Shown here: positions 6,109 through 14,189 of the stretch, piece after piece
How the letters are laid out: every line of letters begins with the position of its first letter
How positions within the stretch are numbered: the stretch's first letter is position 1
Assembly: GCA_029883965.1 (NCBI GenBank)
Contig: JAOUIN010000021.1
Coordinates: 1 to 18,690, forward strand
Direction of reading: 5' to 3'
Length of the DNA stretch: 18,690 nucleotides
From: Betaproteobacteria bacterium
GTDB lineage: Bacteria; Pseudomonadota; Gammaproteobacteria; Burkholderiales; SG8-41
The notes under the pieces: model-generated
Seen by the model: the letters and a program-made list of their open reading frames with translations, nothing else
What the model was told of the DNA's origin: nothing
Database searches by the model: none
Translations under genes and position numbers: made by a program

Positions 6109-9005
6109 GACAGCACTGTTCTAAGATAGGTGCCGGTATGGCTGCGGCCATCGGCAGCAATGGTCTCCGGCGGCCCTTCAGCGATAACGCGGCCGCCGCC
6201 GCCGCCGCCTTCGGGGCCAAGATCGATGACCCAGTCGGCGGTCTTGATCACATCGAGATTATGCTCAATGACGACAATGGTATTGCCGTGGTCACGGAGC
6301 CGGTGCAGCACGCGCAGCAGCAGATCGATGTCGTGGAAATGCAGGCCGGTTGTGGGCTCGTCCAGGATATAGAGCGTGCGTCCGGTATCCCGCTTGGACA
6401 ATTCCAGTGCGAGCTTGACGCGCTGAGCTTCGCCCCCGGAAAGTGTCGTGGCGCTTTGTCCCAGCGTGATGTAGCCGAGGCCCACATCCATCAATGTCTG
6501 CAATTTGCGTGCGACCGTTGGCACCGCACCGAAGAATTCGACCGCCTGTTCAACATTCATGGAAAGCACTTCGTGTATCGTCTGTCCCTTGTAGCGGATG
6601 TCCAGCGTTTCACGGTTATAGCGCCGGCCGTGGCAGGTATCGCAAGGCACGTAGATATCCGGCAGGAAATGCATTTCGACCTTCAAAACGCCGTCGCCCT
6701 GGCAGGCCTCGCAGCGTCCGCCCTTGACGTTAAATGAAAAACGTCCGGCGCTGTAGCCGCGCGCACGTGCTTCGGGCACTCCGGCAAACAGGTCTCGAAT
6801 CGGTGTAAACAGTCCCGTGTAGGTCGCCGGATTGGAACGGGGTGTCCGTCCGATCGGACTCTGGTCGACGTTGACAACCTTGTCCAGAAACTCCGTGCCT
6901 TCGATGGCAGTGCACACGGCAGGTTCCACGTTGCTGCCATTAAGGTCGCGTGCCACCGACTGGTACAGCGTATCGTTGATCAGCGTCGATTTACCTGAAC
7001 CCGAGACCCCGGTAACGCACGTGAACAGTCCGACGGGAATGCCGACAGTGACATCTTTCAGGTTGTTGCCGCGCGCACCGCTGATCACAAGTTTCCGCTT
7101 TGGATTGATGTGATGGCGCAGCGCCGGTACGTCGATGCGCCGTCGCCCCGAAAGATACTGCCCGGTCAGCGATTCACCATGGCCGGAAATGTCGCCGGGA
7201 GTGCCTTCGGCGATGACGCAACCGCCATGTTCTCCGGCCCCCAAGCCCATGTCGACCACGTGATCGGCATTCATGATAGCGTCGTGATCGTGCTCGACGA
7301 CAATGACGGAATTGCCGATGTCACGCAACCGCTTCAGCATGTCGAGCAATCGCGAATTGTCACGCTGGTGCAGGCCGATCGACGGCTCATCAAGCACATA
7401 CATTACGCCGGTAAGTCCCGATCCGATCTGGCTCGCCAGGCGGATACGTTGCGCCTCGCCGCCGGATAAAGTGTCGGCCGACCGGTCAAGCGAGAGGTAG
7501 TCGAGGCCGACATCAACGAGGAAGCGCAGGCGGTTGCGGATTTCACCGGCGATTTTTTCGGCGATGGTGCGTTTTGCACCGGCGAGCGACAGGCTCTCGA
7601 AGAAGCGCATCGCATCACCGAGTTGTAGCGCCGACAGCGCGTAAATCGGTTTCCCGGCGACCATGACGTGCCGGGCTTCGGCGCGCAGACGGGTGCCGTG
7701 GCAAGCAGGGCATTGCTGCGTATTGAGATACTTGGCGAGTTCCTCGCGCACTACCGGCGAATCCGTCTCGCGGTGGCGGCGTTCCAGATTCGGGATCACG
7801 CCTTCAAATGCATGCGCCCGGACATACGGCTTGCCGCGCTCTCCCGCATAGGTAAACTCGATCTGCGTCTTTCCGGATCCGTACAGCACGGCATCGCGCG
7901 CAGCGTCGGGGAGTTCGTTGAACGGGGTTTCAATGTCGAATTCGTAGTGTGCCGCCAGGCTCTGCAGCATCTGGAAATAAAACTGGTTGCGGCGATCCCA
8001 GCCCTTGATGGCGCCGGATGCGAGCGACATCTCGGGGAATGCCGCGATCCGCTTGGGATCGAAAAAGCTGATCGCGCCCAGCCCGTCGCAGCGGGCGCAG
8101 GCGCCCGCCGGATTGTTGAATGAAAACAGGCGCGGTTCGAGTTCAGGCGAGGAAAACCCGCATTCGGTGCAGGAGAGGCGGGCGGAAAATACGTGCTCCT
8201 GTCCGCTGTCCATGTCGACGGTGAGGGCGCGTCCGTCGGCATGGTGCAGTGCCGTTTCAAACGATTCCGCGAGCCGTTGCCGGATATCCGGCCGGACCTT
8301 GATGCGATCCACTACGACATCGACCGTGTGTTTGACGTTCTTCTTGAGCGCCGGCACTGCGTCTATGTCGTGCACTTTGCCGTCAATCCGCACCCTGACG
8401 AAGCCCTGCGCTCGCAATTCGTCGATCAGCGCGGACTGCTCGCCCTTGCGGTCGTTTACCACCGGCGCCAGGATCATCAGGCGCGTGTCTTCCGGCTGCT
8501 GCATGACATGATCGACCATTTGCGCGACCGACTGCGCAGCAAGCACGGTGCCGTGCTCGGGGCAGTGTGGATCACCGATGCGGGCATACAACAGCCGCAG
8601 ATAATCGTGAATCTCGGTGACCGTGCCTACGGTGGAGCGGGGGTTGTGGCTGGAGGCCTTCTGCTCGATGGCGATGGCAGGCGACAGACCTTCGATGAGG
8701 TCGACATCGGGTTTCTCCATCAACTGCAGAAACTGTCGCGCATAGGCCGACAGCGATTCGACATAACGCCGCTGGCCTTCCGCATACAGTGTATCGAAGG
8801 CAAGCGATGATTTTCCCGATCCCGAAAGGCCGGTGATTACCACCAGCCGGTTTCGCGGCAGATCCAGATTGATGTTTTTCAGGTTGTGCGTACGCGCCCC
8901 GCGCACACGTATCTGACCAGTCTGATCCGGGGGCGCGGTAACGCTGCGCTGCGCCATTTGTGTCGGCAGCGATACCAGTTTCGGCGGTGTTGAGCGTGCA
9001 GTCAT
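6105..9005 (-). CDS. uvrA: Excinuclease ABC subunit A (UvrA)
   Basis: UvrA is the damage-recognising ATPase of nucleotide excision repair; its dimer loads UvrB at lesions. The protein has two ABC modules: Walker A GLSGSGKSS near residue 60 and GVSGSGKST near 665, and signatures LSGGEAQRI near 515 and LSGGEAQRVKLALEL near 855. It also has both zinc modules (CTECGF..CARCDG near 280; CEACQG..CDTCHG near 765). I chose ATG 9005 (966 residues). A TTG at 9017 is also in frame, preceded by a weak AGG, and an ATG at 8957 would give the more usual N-terminus. UvrA normally begins close to IRVRGARTHNLKNI, so about 30 extra N-terminal residues are present or the start is internal. It is followed by gckA with a 4-bp overlap. 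Confidence 0.96.
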   Translation of the reverse strand: MTARSTPPKLVSLPTQMAQRSVTAPPDQTGQIRVRGARTHNLKNINLDLPRNRLVVITGLSGSGKSSLAFDTLYAEGQRRYVESLSAYARQFLQLMEKPDVDLIEGLSPAIAIEQKASSHNPRSTVGTVTEIHDYLRLLYARIGDPHCPEHGTVLAAQSVAQMVDHVMQQPEDTRLMILAPVVNDRKGEQSALIDELRAQGFVRVRIDGKVHDIDAVPALKKNVKHTVDVVVDRIKVRPDIRQRLAESFETALHHADGRALTVDMDSGQEHVFSARLSCTECGFSSPELEPRLFSFNNPAGACARCDGLGAISFFDPKRIAAFPEMSLASGAIKGWDRRNQFYFQMLQSLAAHYEFDIETPFNELPDAARDAVLYGSGKTQIEFTYAGERGKPYVRAHAFEGVIPNLERRHRETDSPVVREELAKYLNTQQCPACHGTRLRAEARHVMVAGKPIYALSALQLGDAMRFFESLSLAGAKRTIAEKIAGEIRNRLRFLVDVGLDYLSLDRSADTLSGGEAQRIRLASQIGSGLTGVMYVLDEPSIGLHQRDNSRLLDMLKRLRDIGNSVIVVEHDHDAIMNADHVVDMGLGAGEHGGCVIAEGTPGDISGHGESLTGQYLSGRRRIDVPALRHHINPKRKLVISGARGNNLKDVTVGIPVGLFTCVTGVSGSGKSTLINDTLYQSVARDLNGSNVEPAVCTAIEGTEFLDKVVNVDQSPIGRTPRSNPATYTGLFTPIRDLFAGVPEARARGYSAGRFSFNVKGGRCEACQGDGVLKVEMHFLPDIYVPCDTCHGRRYNRETLDIRYKGQTIHEVLSMNVEQAVEFFGAVPTVARKLQTLMDVGLGYITLGQSATTLSGGEAQRVKLALELSKRDTGRTLYILDEPTTGLHFHDIDLLLRVLHRLRDHGNTIVVIEHNLDVIKTADWVIDLGPEGGGGGGRVIAEGPPETIAADGRSHTGTYLRTVLS

Positions 9006-9030
9006 ATCGGGCGGCAAAGGTAAACCTGTT

Positions 9031-9059
9031 AATATACGCTCTTAAGCCGCCTCACCCAA
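9031..9059 (-). promoter_or_regulatory. Possible uvrA promoter
   Basis: Read on the minus strand, TTGGGT (9059-9054), a 17-nt spacer and TATATT (9036-9031) resemble a sigma70 promoter with a good -10 and a weak -35. Transcription would begin near 9024. That makes the TTG at 9017 almost leaderless and favours ATG 9005 or 8957 as the start. A CTGT half-site at 9026-9029 (plus strand) overlaps the start region, but the second half of a LexA box is not conserved. Confidence 0.4.
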
Positions 9060-9096
9060 CTGTTTGCCGGAAACGCGCTACTCCCTCGCATATTCA

Positions 9097-10293
9097 ATGT
9101 CGTCCCGCAGCAAAATGACCCCGCTGGAGCTGCGGGCCAGCATCGGATTGTCAGGTATTTTCGGATTACGCCTGCTCGGCATGTTCGTGATTCTGCCGGT
9201 GTTCGCGATCTATGCGGAGCAGCTGCCGGGCGGCAATGACCTCACGCTGGTCGGCATTGCCATCGGTGCTTACGGCCTTACGCAGGCCATACTGCAGATT
9301 CCATTTGGCTGGTGGTCAGATCGTTATGGTCGCAAGCCGGTTGTCTATGCGGGGCTGGTGATTTTTGCGATCGGGAGTTTCATCGCGGCGCTGGCACCGA
9401 ACATCTATATCGTCATATTGGGCCGCATTCTGCAGGGTGCAGGTGCAATTTCGGCAGCAGTGATCGCGATGACTGCAGACCTTACCCGTGAAAGTCAGCG
9501 CGCCAAGGCGATGGCCATGATCGGGTCGACCATCGGTGCGTCGTTTGCGCTGTCGCTGATCGCAAGTCCGTGGCTCAGTCGTGTCATTGGTGTGCCCGGG
9601 ATATTCGCGCTGACGGGTGTGCTGGCGCTTGGCGCGATTATCGTCATGTGGCGTTTTGTTCCGGACGCGCCGGAGTTGCCGCCGGCCCCGGGCCGTGCGC
9701 TGAAGGATTTCTGGGGCGTACTCAAAGACCCGCAGCTGGCGCGGTTGAACTGGGGCATTTTCGCATTGCACGCGGTACTGATGGCGTTGTTCATCATGGT
9801 GCCCTTCAGTCTGCGCGCTGCCGATCTTCCGCTGGTCGATCACTGGATGGTCTATCTGCCGGTGATATTGGGTTCGTTCGTGCTCATGCTGCCGCCGATC
9901 ATGCAGGCCGGTGAGCCCGCGTTGCTGCGGCGCTGGTTTATTGCCGCGGTCGCGATGCTGCTTGCCGGACACCTTGCTTTTCCGTGGCTGACGGGAAACC
10001 TGTGGTTGCTGTCATTGTTTCTGCTGGTATTTTTTACGCCCTTCAATGTGCTCGAAGCGATGCTGCCGACGCTGACGACTAGATTGTCGCCGGCGCATGC
10101 CAAGGGCACCGCGCTCGGGGTGTACAGCAGCATCCAGTTTTTCGGCACTTTTGTCGGCGCCGCAGCGGGGGGGTTCCTGTATCACCACTGGGGTGTATCA
10201 GGGGTGATTGTGTTCGACGGCGTATTATTGGCGATCTGGCTTATACTCGCATTCGGTTTGCGTGTGCCCGCGCTGCCCTCGGGGCGCGTGTAA
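9097..10293 (+). CDS. MFS transporter, YajR-like, without C-terminal YAM domain
   Basis: The 398-residue protein is a major facilitator with about 12 hydrophobic segments. The N-terminus MTPLELRASIGLSGIFGLRL, the GIAIGAYGLTQAILQIPFG segment, motif A GWWSDRYGRK (about 71-80) and AKAMAMIGSTIGASFAL all resemble E. coli YajR, a transporter of unknown substrate. YajR carries a C-terminal ferredoxin-like YAM domain. This protein stops after the last membrane helix with GLRVPALPSGRV, so that domain is absent. The start is uncertain: ATG 9097 is chosen, ATG 9115 fits homologous N-termini equally well, TTG 9064 is less likely, and none has a clear ribosome binding site. It is divergent from uvrA and 62 nt upstream of ssb, a gene order common in Betaproteobacteria. 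Substrate cannot be told from sequence. Confidence 0.85.
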   Translation: MSSRSKMTPLELRASIGLSGIFGLRLLGMFVILPVFAIYAEQLPGGNDLTLVGIAIGAYGLTQAILQIPFGWWSDRYGRKPVVYAGLVIFAIGSFIAALAPNIYIVILGRILQGAGAISAAVIAMTADLTRESQRAKAMAMIGSTIGASFALSLIASPWLSRVIGVPGIFALTGVLALGAIIVMWRFVPDAPELPPAPGRALKDFWGVLKDPQLARLNWGIFALHAVLMALFIMVPFSLRAADLPLVDHWMVYLPVILGSFVLMLPPIMQAGEPALLRRWFIAAVAMLLAGHLAFPWLTGNLWLLSLFLLVFFTPFNVLEAMLPTLTTRLSPAHAKGTALGVYSSIQFFGTFVGAAAGGFLYHHWGVSGVIVFDGVLLAIWLILAFGLRVPALPSGRV

Positions 10294-10355
10294 ACGGTCC
10301 CGGCGCCGCGAGCGTTGATGGAAATGTTCAAGTTCAGAAAAAAGGAAAACCTGAT

Positions 10356-10808
10356 ATGGCATCCGTAAACAAGGTGATTCTGATCGGTAATCTAGGTAAA
10401 GATCCCGAGACACGATACATGCCCAGCGGGGACGCGGTGACCAACATCACCCTCGCTACCACGGAAGCGTGGAAAGACAAAAAAAGCGGTGACAAGCAGG
10501 AACACACCGAGTGGCATCGCGTGTCTTTTTTCGGCCGATCAGCGGAGGTTGCGGGCGAGTATCTGAAAAAGGGCTCGCCGGTTTATGTCGAAGGTCGTAT
10601 CCGTACCAGAAAATGGCAGGATAAAGAGGGCCAGGATCGATATACGACCGAGATCGTGGCGGATCGCATGCAGCTGTTGGGCGGACGTGGCGGCGGCGGA
10701 GACGGCGGTGGTGCGCGCGAGCCGGCAGCCGCCGGTAGTGGCAGTAAAGCGCCGGCCAAGAAAAGCGGCGGCAGTTTTGACGACATGGATGACGATATTC
10801 CGTTCTAG
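10356..10808 (+). CDS. ssb: Single-stranded DNA-binding protein
   Basis: The 150-residue SSB has an N-terminal OB fold of about 110 residues (MASVNKVILIGNLGKDPETR, EWHRVSFFGRSAEVAGEYLK, VYVEGRIRTRKWQDKEGQDR). A glycine/alanine-rich disordered linker follows, then the acidic tip DDMDDDIPF that recruits repair and replication partners. It coats single-stranded DNA in replication, repair and recombination. ATG 10356 has AAGGA at 10342-10346. E. coli also keeps ssb beside uvrA; here an MFS gene is inserted between them. The gene is followed 18 nt later by a strong terminator. No separate promoter is evident in the 62-nt gap before it. Confidence 0.97.
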   Translation: MASVNKVILIGNLGKDPETRYMPSGDAVTNITLATTEAWKDKKSGDKQEHTEWHRVSFFGRSAEVAGEYLKKGSPVYVEGRIRTRKWQDKEGQDRYTTEIVADRMQLLGGRGGGGDGGGAREPAAAGSGSKAPAKKSGGSFDDMDDDIPF

Positions 10809-10826
10809 ACATTCCGGTACCGTCGT

Positions 10827-10854
10827 AAAAGCCGGGCAGCAGCCCGGCTTTTTT
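10827..10854 (+). terminator. Intrinsic terminator after ssb
   Basis: AAAAGCCGGGC (10827-10837) pairs perfectly with GCCCGGCTTTT (10842-10852) around a 4-nt AGCA loop, and the T-tract continues to 10854. It lies 18 nt after the ssb stop and should end the MFS-ssb transcript. Confidence 0.95.
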
Positions 10855-11248
10855 GTTACTGCGCTCTGCAGTTGCCGTGAGCGGGGTGCCCGCAGCAGGC
10901 GGGCGGTGTGCCGCGCAATTATTGGTTCTTCACCCGTGGGAATGACGCAGACCCTGGTGCAGCTGGTGCCGGCGGCGATACGCGTTTCATTTTTTTATTC
11001 GCAGCCGGATACAGTGCACTTCCCAGTCGGGACAGTTTTTCGCAGATTCAATCGTGGATCGGTGTGGAATGTGCGCTGATCCTGTCGCTTAAAAAGCAGC
11101 GCATCAAGGGAAGCTTCCAAAAAACGCTTATTGTTCAGCGGACTAGCTTGGAGTGATCGGGCCGTGACTGATGCGCTGCGCCAATCGCGGTGTGACCCAG
11201 GGCTTGAAATACCAGGCGGCACCTCGATATCCGGGAAAAGCGTCCCTA
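10855..11248. other. Gene-free region between ssb and the FmdB gene
   Basis: No recognisable gene was found here. The first part holds three overlapping GC-rich inverted repeats: GCGGG/CCCGC at 10881-10893, GCCCGC/GCGGGC at 10888-10904 and GCGG/CCGC at 10903-10914. A 10-bp palindrome GGAAGCTTCC lies at 11109-11118. A GTG-started frame at 10908-11156 could encode 82 residues (beginning MPRNYWFFTRGNDADPG), but its third codon positions are less GC-biased than the neighbouring genes and it matches no family I know. The region may hold a small RNA or a decayed gene; neither can be shown. Confidence 0.5.
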
Positions 11249-11265
11249 ACCTTCTAAGGTATAAT
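11249..11265 (+). promoter_or_regulatory. TATAAT -10 element with abutting inverted repeat, upstream of fmdB-DUF502-aspS
   Basis: A perfect TATAAT stands at 11260-11265, 28 nt before the FmdB ATG at 11294. No convincing -35 hexamer lies 15-19 nt upstream. ACCTT (11249-11253) and AAGGT (11256-11260) form a 5-2-5 inverted repeat that touches the -10, as an operator might. Transcription would begin near 11272. Confidence 0.5.
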
Positions 11266-11293
11266 GGTTTTTTAGCTTTTTTCAGGTTGCGCC

Positions 11294-11596
11294 ATGCCCA
11301 TTTACGAATATCGATGCCAGGCGTGCGGGTTCCAGAAGGAATTTCTGCAGCGCATCAATGCCGCGCCTATGACGGATTGTCCGGAGTGTGGCAAACAGAC
11401 GCTCAGCAAGATGGTCACTGCTGCGGGTTTTCAGTTGAAGGGCAGTGGCTGGTACGCGACGGATTTCAAGAACAAGAGCGGAGCCAAACAGGCTGACAGC
11501 AAGACCGAAGGCAAGTCCGAAGATACGACAAAAAAGAAGGATGAACCCAAGGCTGACGCTGCGGCCGGTGCTGGAGCCGGTTCCGCCGCCAACTGA
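11294..11596 (+). CDS. FmdB-family zinc ribbon protein
   Basis: The 100-residue protein starts MPIYEYRCQACGFQKEFLQR and carries the zinc ribbon pair Cys8-x2-Cys11 and Cys29-x2-Cys32 (DCPECGKQT). These are hallmarks of the FmdB/CxxC-CxxC-SSSS regulatory protein family. The family is named after a putative regulator of formamidase expression; its general function is unknown. After the ribbon, the GSGWYATDF motif is followed by a long low-complexity tail rich in Lys, Asp, Ala and Gly (about residues 60-100), probably disordered. CAGG at 11283-11286 is the likely ribosome binding site. It is the first gene of the string leading to a DUF502 protein and aspS, an arrangement common in Betaproteobacteria. 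The link to AspRS is unexplained. Confidence 0.85.
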   Translation: MPIYEYRCQACGFQKEFLQRINAAPMTDCPECGKQTLSKMVTAAGFQLKGSGWYATDFKNKSGAKQADSKTEGKSEDTTKKKDEPKADAAAGAGAGSAAN

Positions 11597-11692
11597 TCCT
11601 CGCCCGGTTTGGATCTGCGGCAAAGGCGCCTTGCAGGACTGATCGCCGCCCCCTCCCACTGCCGCCGATTGGCGTGTTTTACGGCAAAGCAC

Positions 11693-12349
11693 ATGCTCAG
11701 GAAAATTCCCATCAGGAAATACATCATCACAGGCCTGCTGATCTGGGTGCCTCTGGTGATTACGTTCTGGGTGCTCAATCTGCTCGTGAGTACCATGGAC
11801 CAATCGCTGCAGTTGCTGCCGCCGGCGCTGCTGACGGAGAACTGGCTGGGCTTTCACTTGCCCGGGCTGGGGGTGATCCTGACAATCGTGATCGTGTTTT
11901 CCACGGGTGTACTTGCGGCCAACATCCTTGGCCAGCGGCTCGTTTCTTTGTGGGAAGGCATTCTGGCGCGCATTCCCGTTGTCAATGCGATATACAACAG
12001 CGTCAAACAGGTCAGCGACACCCTTTTCTCGGGCACCGGCCACGCCTTCCGCAAGGTGCTGCTGGTGCGTTATCCGCATCCGCAGGCCTGGTCGCTTGCG
12101 TTTCAAACCAACGTGCCGGCGGAAGTAGCGGAGCGTCTGCCGGACGAATATGTTGCAGTTTTCATTCCGACCACGCCCAGTCCGGTGAACGGCTTTTACT
12201 TCTACGTGCGGCGCGAGGATGTCATGGAGCTGGACATGTCCGTTGACGCCGCTTTCAAATATATCGTGTCGATGGGCGTGGTTGCGCCGACCGGTTCCGG
12301 CAATGGCAATGTCCTGCTGCCGGAAGACGTAAAAAACAAACTCAACTAA
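11693..12349 (+). CDS. DUF502 family membrane protein
   Basis: The 218-residue product starts MLRKIPIRKYIITGLLIWVP, which fits the family, so ATG 11693 is preferred over a longer in-frame start at 11609. Two hydrophobic segments (about 11-31 and 54-78) bracket a short periplasmic stretch. A soluble domain follows, with RIPVVNAIYNSVKQVSDTL, VLLVRYPHPQAWSLAFQT and IPTTPSPVNGFYFYV, all typical of DUF502. The family is a conserved inner-membrane protein of unknown function. It lies between the FmdB-type gene and aspS with only 13 nt to aspS, so it is probably co-transcribed with both. The preceding 96 nt contain no gene. Confidence 0.85.
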   Translation: MLRKIPIRKYIITGLLIWVPLVITFWVLNLLVSTMDQSLQLLPPALLTENWLGFHLPGLGVILTIVIVFSTGVLAANILGQRLVSLWEGILARIPVVNAIYNSVKQVSDTLFSGTGHAFRKVLLVRYPHPQAWSLAFQTNVPAEVAERLPDEYVAVFIPTTPSPVNGFYFYVRREDVMELDMSVDAAFKYIVSMGVVAPTGSGNGNVLLPEDVKNKLN

Positions 12350-12362
12350 GAACCGAACGAAT

Positions 12363-14147
12363 ATGTCCAAGCGCAGCGATTACTGCGGTCTGATCGACCG
12401 CAAATACCTCGGCCAGACTGTGACCCTGTATGGCTGGGTGCACCGTCGCCGCGATCACGGCGGTGTAATTTTCATCGACCTGCGCGATCGCGAGGGCCTG
12501 GTGCAGATTGTCTGCGATCCTGATCGCGTCGAAACCTTCAAAACAGCCGACAGCCTGCGCAACGAATTCGTCGTGCGTGTCGCCGGCAAGGTGCGTGAGC
12601 GGCCCGCCGGTACAGTCAATGCCAACCTGGTCAGCGGCGAGATTGAAGTGCTGGCCGTCGATCTCGAGGTGCTCAATGCGTCGCAGACGCCGCCGTTCAT
12701 GATGGACGACGAGCAGTTGTCGGAGAACGTCCGGCTGCAGTACCGTTTTCTGGATCTGCGGCGGCCCCAGATGCAGAGTCATCTGCGATTGCGTCATCGT
12801 GCCAGCCGCGCGATCCGGAACTATCTGGATGATCACGGTTTCATCGATGTCGAGACGCCGATGCTTTACAAGTCGACGCCGGAAGGCGCGCGGGAGTTTC
12901 TCGTGCCCTCGCGCATGCACGACGGCCAGTTTTATGCCCTGCCGCAGTCCCCCCAGCTGTTCAAGCAGTTGCTGATGGTCGCCGGGTACGATCGTTATTA
13001 TCAGATCGTCAAATGTTTTCGCGACGAGGATCTGCGCGCTGACCGCCAGCCGGAGTTCACGCAGATTGACGTCGAGACTTCGTTTCTCGGCGAACGCGAG
13101 ATTCAGGATCTGATGGAAGGCCTGATCCGGCATCTGTTTCAGGCAGTGCTCAACGTCGAACTGGGCGAGTTCCCGCGGCTGACTTATGCCGACGCAATGG
13201 CGCGCTACGGTTCCGACAAGCCGGACCTGCGGGTCAAGCTGGAGTTGACGGATATCAGCGATCTGATGACTCAGGTCGATTTCAAGGTTTTCAAGCAGGC
13301 GATCGCTCTGAAGGATGGTTGCGTGGTTGCGCTGCGCGTACCCGGCGGGGCTGCGCTGACACGCAAGGAGATCGATGAGTACACCGCGTTCGTCGGGATT
13401 TATGGCGCCAAGGGGCTGGCGTACATTAAGGTCAATGATGTGACCAGGCTCACTGAAGAGGGCCTGCAGTCGCCCATCGTGAAATTTCTGCCGCAGCCGG
13501 TTCTGGCCGGGATTCTCTCCCGGACACAGGCCGCCAACGGAGATCTGATTTTCTTTGGCGCCGACCGCAAGAAAGTTGTCTGTGATGCGCTGGGCGCTTT
13601 GCGGGTCAGGGTCGGTCACGAAAAAGGGCATGCGGAATCGGCGTGGCGTCCCTGCTGGATCGTGGATTTCCCCGCGTTCGATTACGACGAGGAGGAGAAA
13701 CGCTGGGTCGCAGCACACCATCCGTTCACCGCACCCAAGGATGAACATCTGGGCCTGCTGGCATCCGATCCGGGCAAGGTGCTGGCGAAAGCCTATGACG
13801 TGGCGTTGAATGGCTGGGAGATCGGCGGCGGCTCGGTGCGTATACACCGCGCCGACGTGCAATCGCAGGTATTTTCAGCGCTGGGTATTTCACCGGAGGA
13901 CGCGCGTGCCAAGTTCGGCTTTCTGCTGGATGCGCTGTCTTACGGTGCCCCTCCGCATGGTGGCATTGCCTTCGGACTTGACCGGCTGGTGACATTGATG
14001 ACCGGTGCGGAATCCATTCGAGAGGTGATCGCTTTTCCGAAAACGCAACGCGGCCAGGATCTGATGGTTGAGGCGCCGAGCGCGGTGCCGGAACGCCAGC
14101 TGCGTGATTTGCACATTCGTTTGCGCAACGCGCCCAAGGCCGAATAG
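12363..14147 (+). CDS. aspS: Aspartyl-tRNA synthetase, probably non-discriminating (Asp/Asn)
   Basis: This 594-residue class II synthetase of bacterial type charges tRNA-Asp with aspartate. An N-terminal OB-fold anticodon-binding domain (YGWVHRRRDHGGVIFIDLRD, residues 23-42) precedes the catalytic domain with motif 2 (KCFRDEDLRADRQPEFTQ, about 220-235). The GAD insertion lies near 290-420 and motif 3 (GGIAFGLDRLV) near 540. His32 and Gly83 match the residues reported as determinants of relaxed tRNA specificity in Pseudomonas aeruginosa AspRS; E. coli has Leu and Lys there. The enzyme may therefore also make Asp-tRNA-Asn for conversion by GatCAB. The start ATG 12363 follows the DUF502 gene by 13 nt and has only a weak ribosome binding site. 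Confidence 0.97.
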   Translation: MSKRSDYCGLIDRKYLGQTVTLYGWVHRRRDHGGVIFIDLRDREGLVQIVCDPDRVETFKTADSLRNEFVVRVAGKVRERPAGTVNANLVSGEIEVLAVDLEVLNASQTPPFMMDDEQLSENVRLQYRFLDLRRPQMQSHLRLRHRASRAIRNYLDDHGFIDVETPMLYKSTPEGAREFLVPSRMHDGQFYALPQSPQLFKQLLMVAGYDRYYQIVKCFRDEDLRADRQPEFTQIDVETSFLGEREIQDLMEGLIRHLFQAVLNVELGEFPRLTYADAMARYGSDKPDLRVKLELTDISDLMTQVDFKVFKQAIALKDGCVVALRVPGGAALTRKEIDEYTAFVGIYGAKGLAYIKVNDVTRLTEEGLQSPIVKFLPQPVLAGILSRTQAANGDLIFFGADRKKVVCDALGALRVRVGHEKGHAESAWRPCWIVDFPAFDYDEEEKRWVAAHHPFTAPKDEHLGLLASDPGKVLAKAYDVALNGWEIGGGSVRIHRADVQSQVFSALGISPEDARAKFGFLLDALSYGAPPHGGIAFGLDRLVTLMTGAESIREVIAFPKTQRGQDLMVEAPSAVPERQLRDLHIRLRNAPKAE

Positions 14148-14189
14148 AGCGCCCCGGAGCGACTGCGTAAGGGCATCAAGGGCACGACT

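Noticed and set aside
9026..9041. Possible LexA box between uvrA and the MFS gene (CTGT-N8-GCTC)
   Set aside because: Only the left CTGT half matches. The right half shares one base with ACAG, so SOS control cannot be claimed from this.
10315..10343. Promoter directly before ssb (TTGATG at 10315-10320)
   Set aside because: The matching -10 position is an A-run, so no sigma70 promoter is supported; ssb may be read from upstream.
10855..11090. 6S RNA or other known small RNA after ssb
   Set aside because: There are GC-rich repeats, but I could not fold a long 6S-type rod with a central bubble or recognise conserved 6S segments.
10908..11156. Small GTG-started frame of 82 codons between ssb and the FmdB gene
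   Set aside because: Its third-position GC is lower than in the neighbours, it has no clear ribosome binding site and no recognisable motif. Mentioned in the region note but not called as a gene.
12342..13862. Long open frame of about 500 codons on the minus strand across aspS
   Set aside because: It is fully antisense to aspS, matches no family and reflects codon bias in a GC-rich gene. Similar antisense frames occur over rpoA (3318-4316) and DUF502/fmdB (11282-12370).
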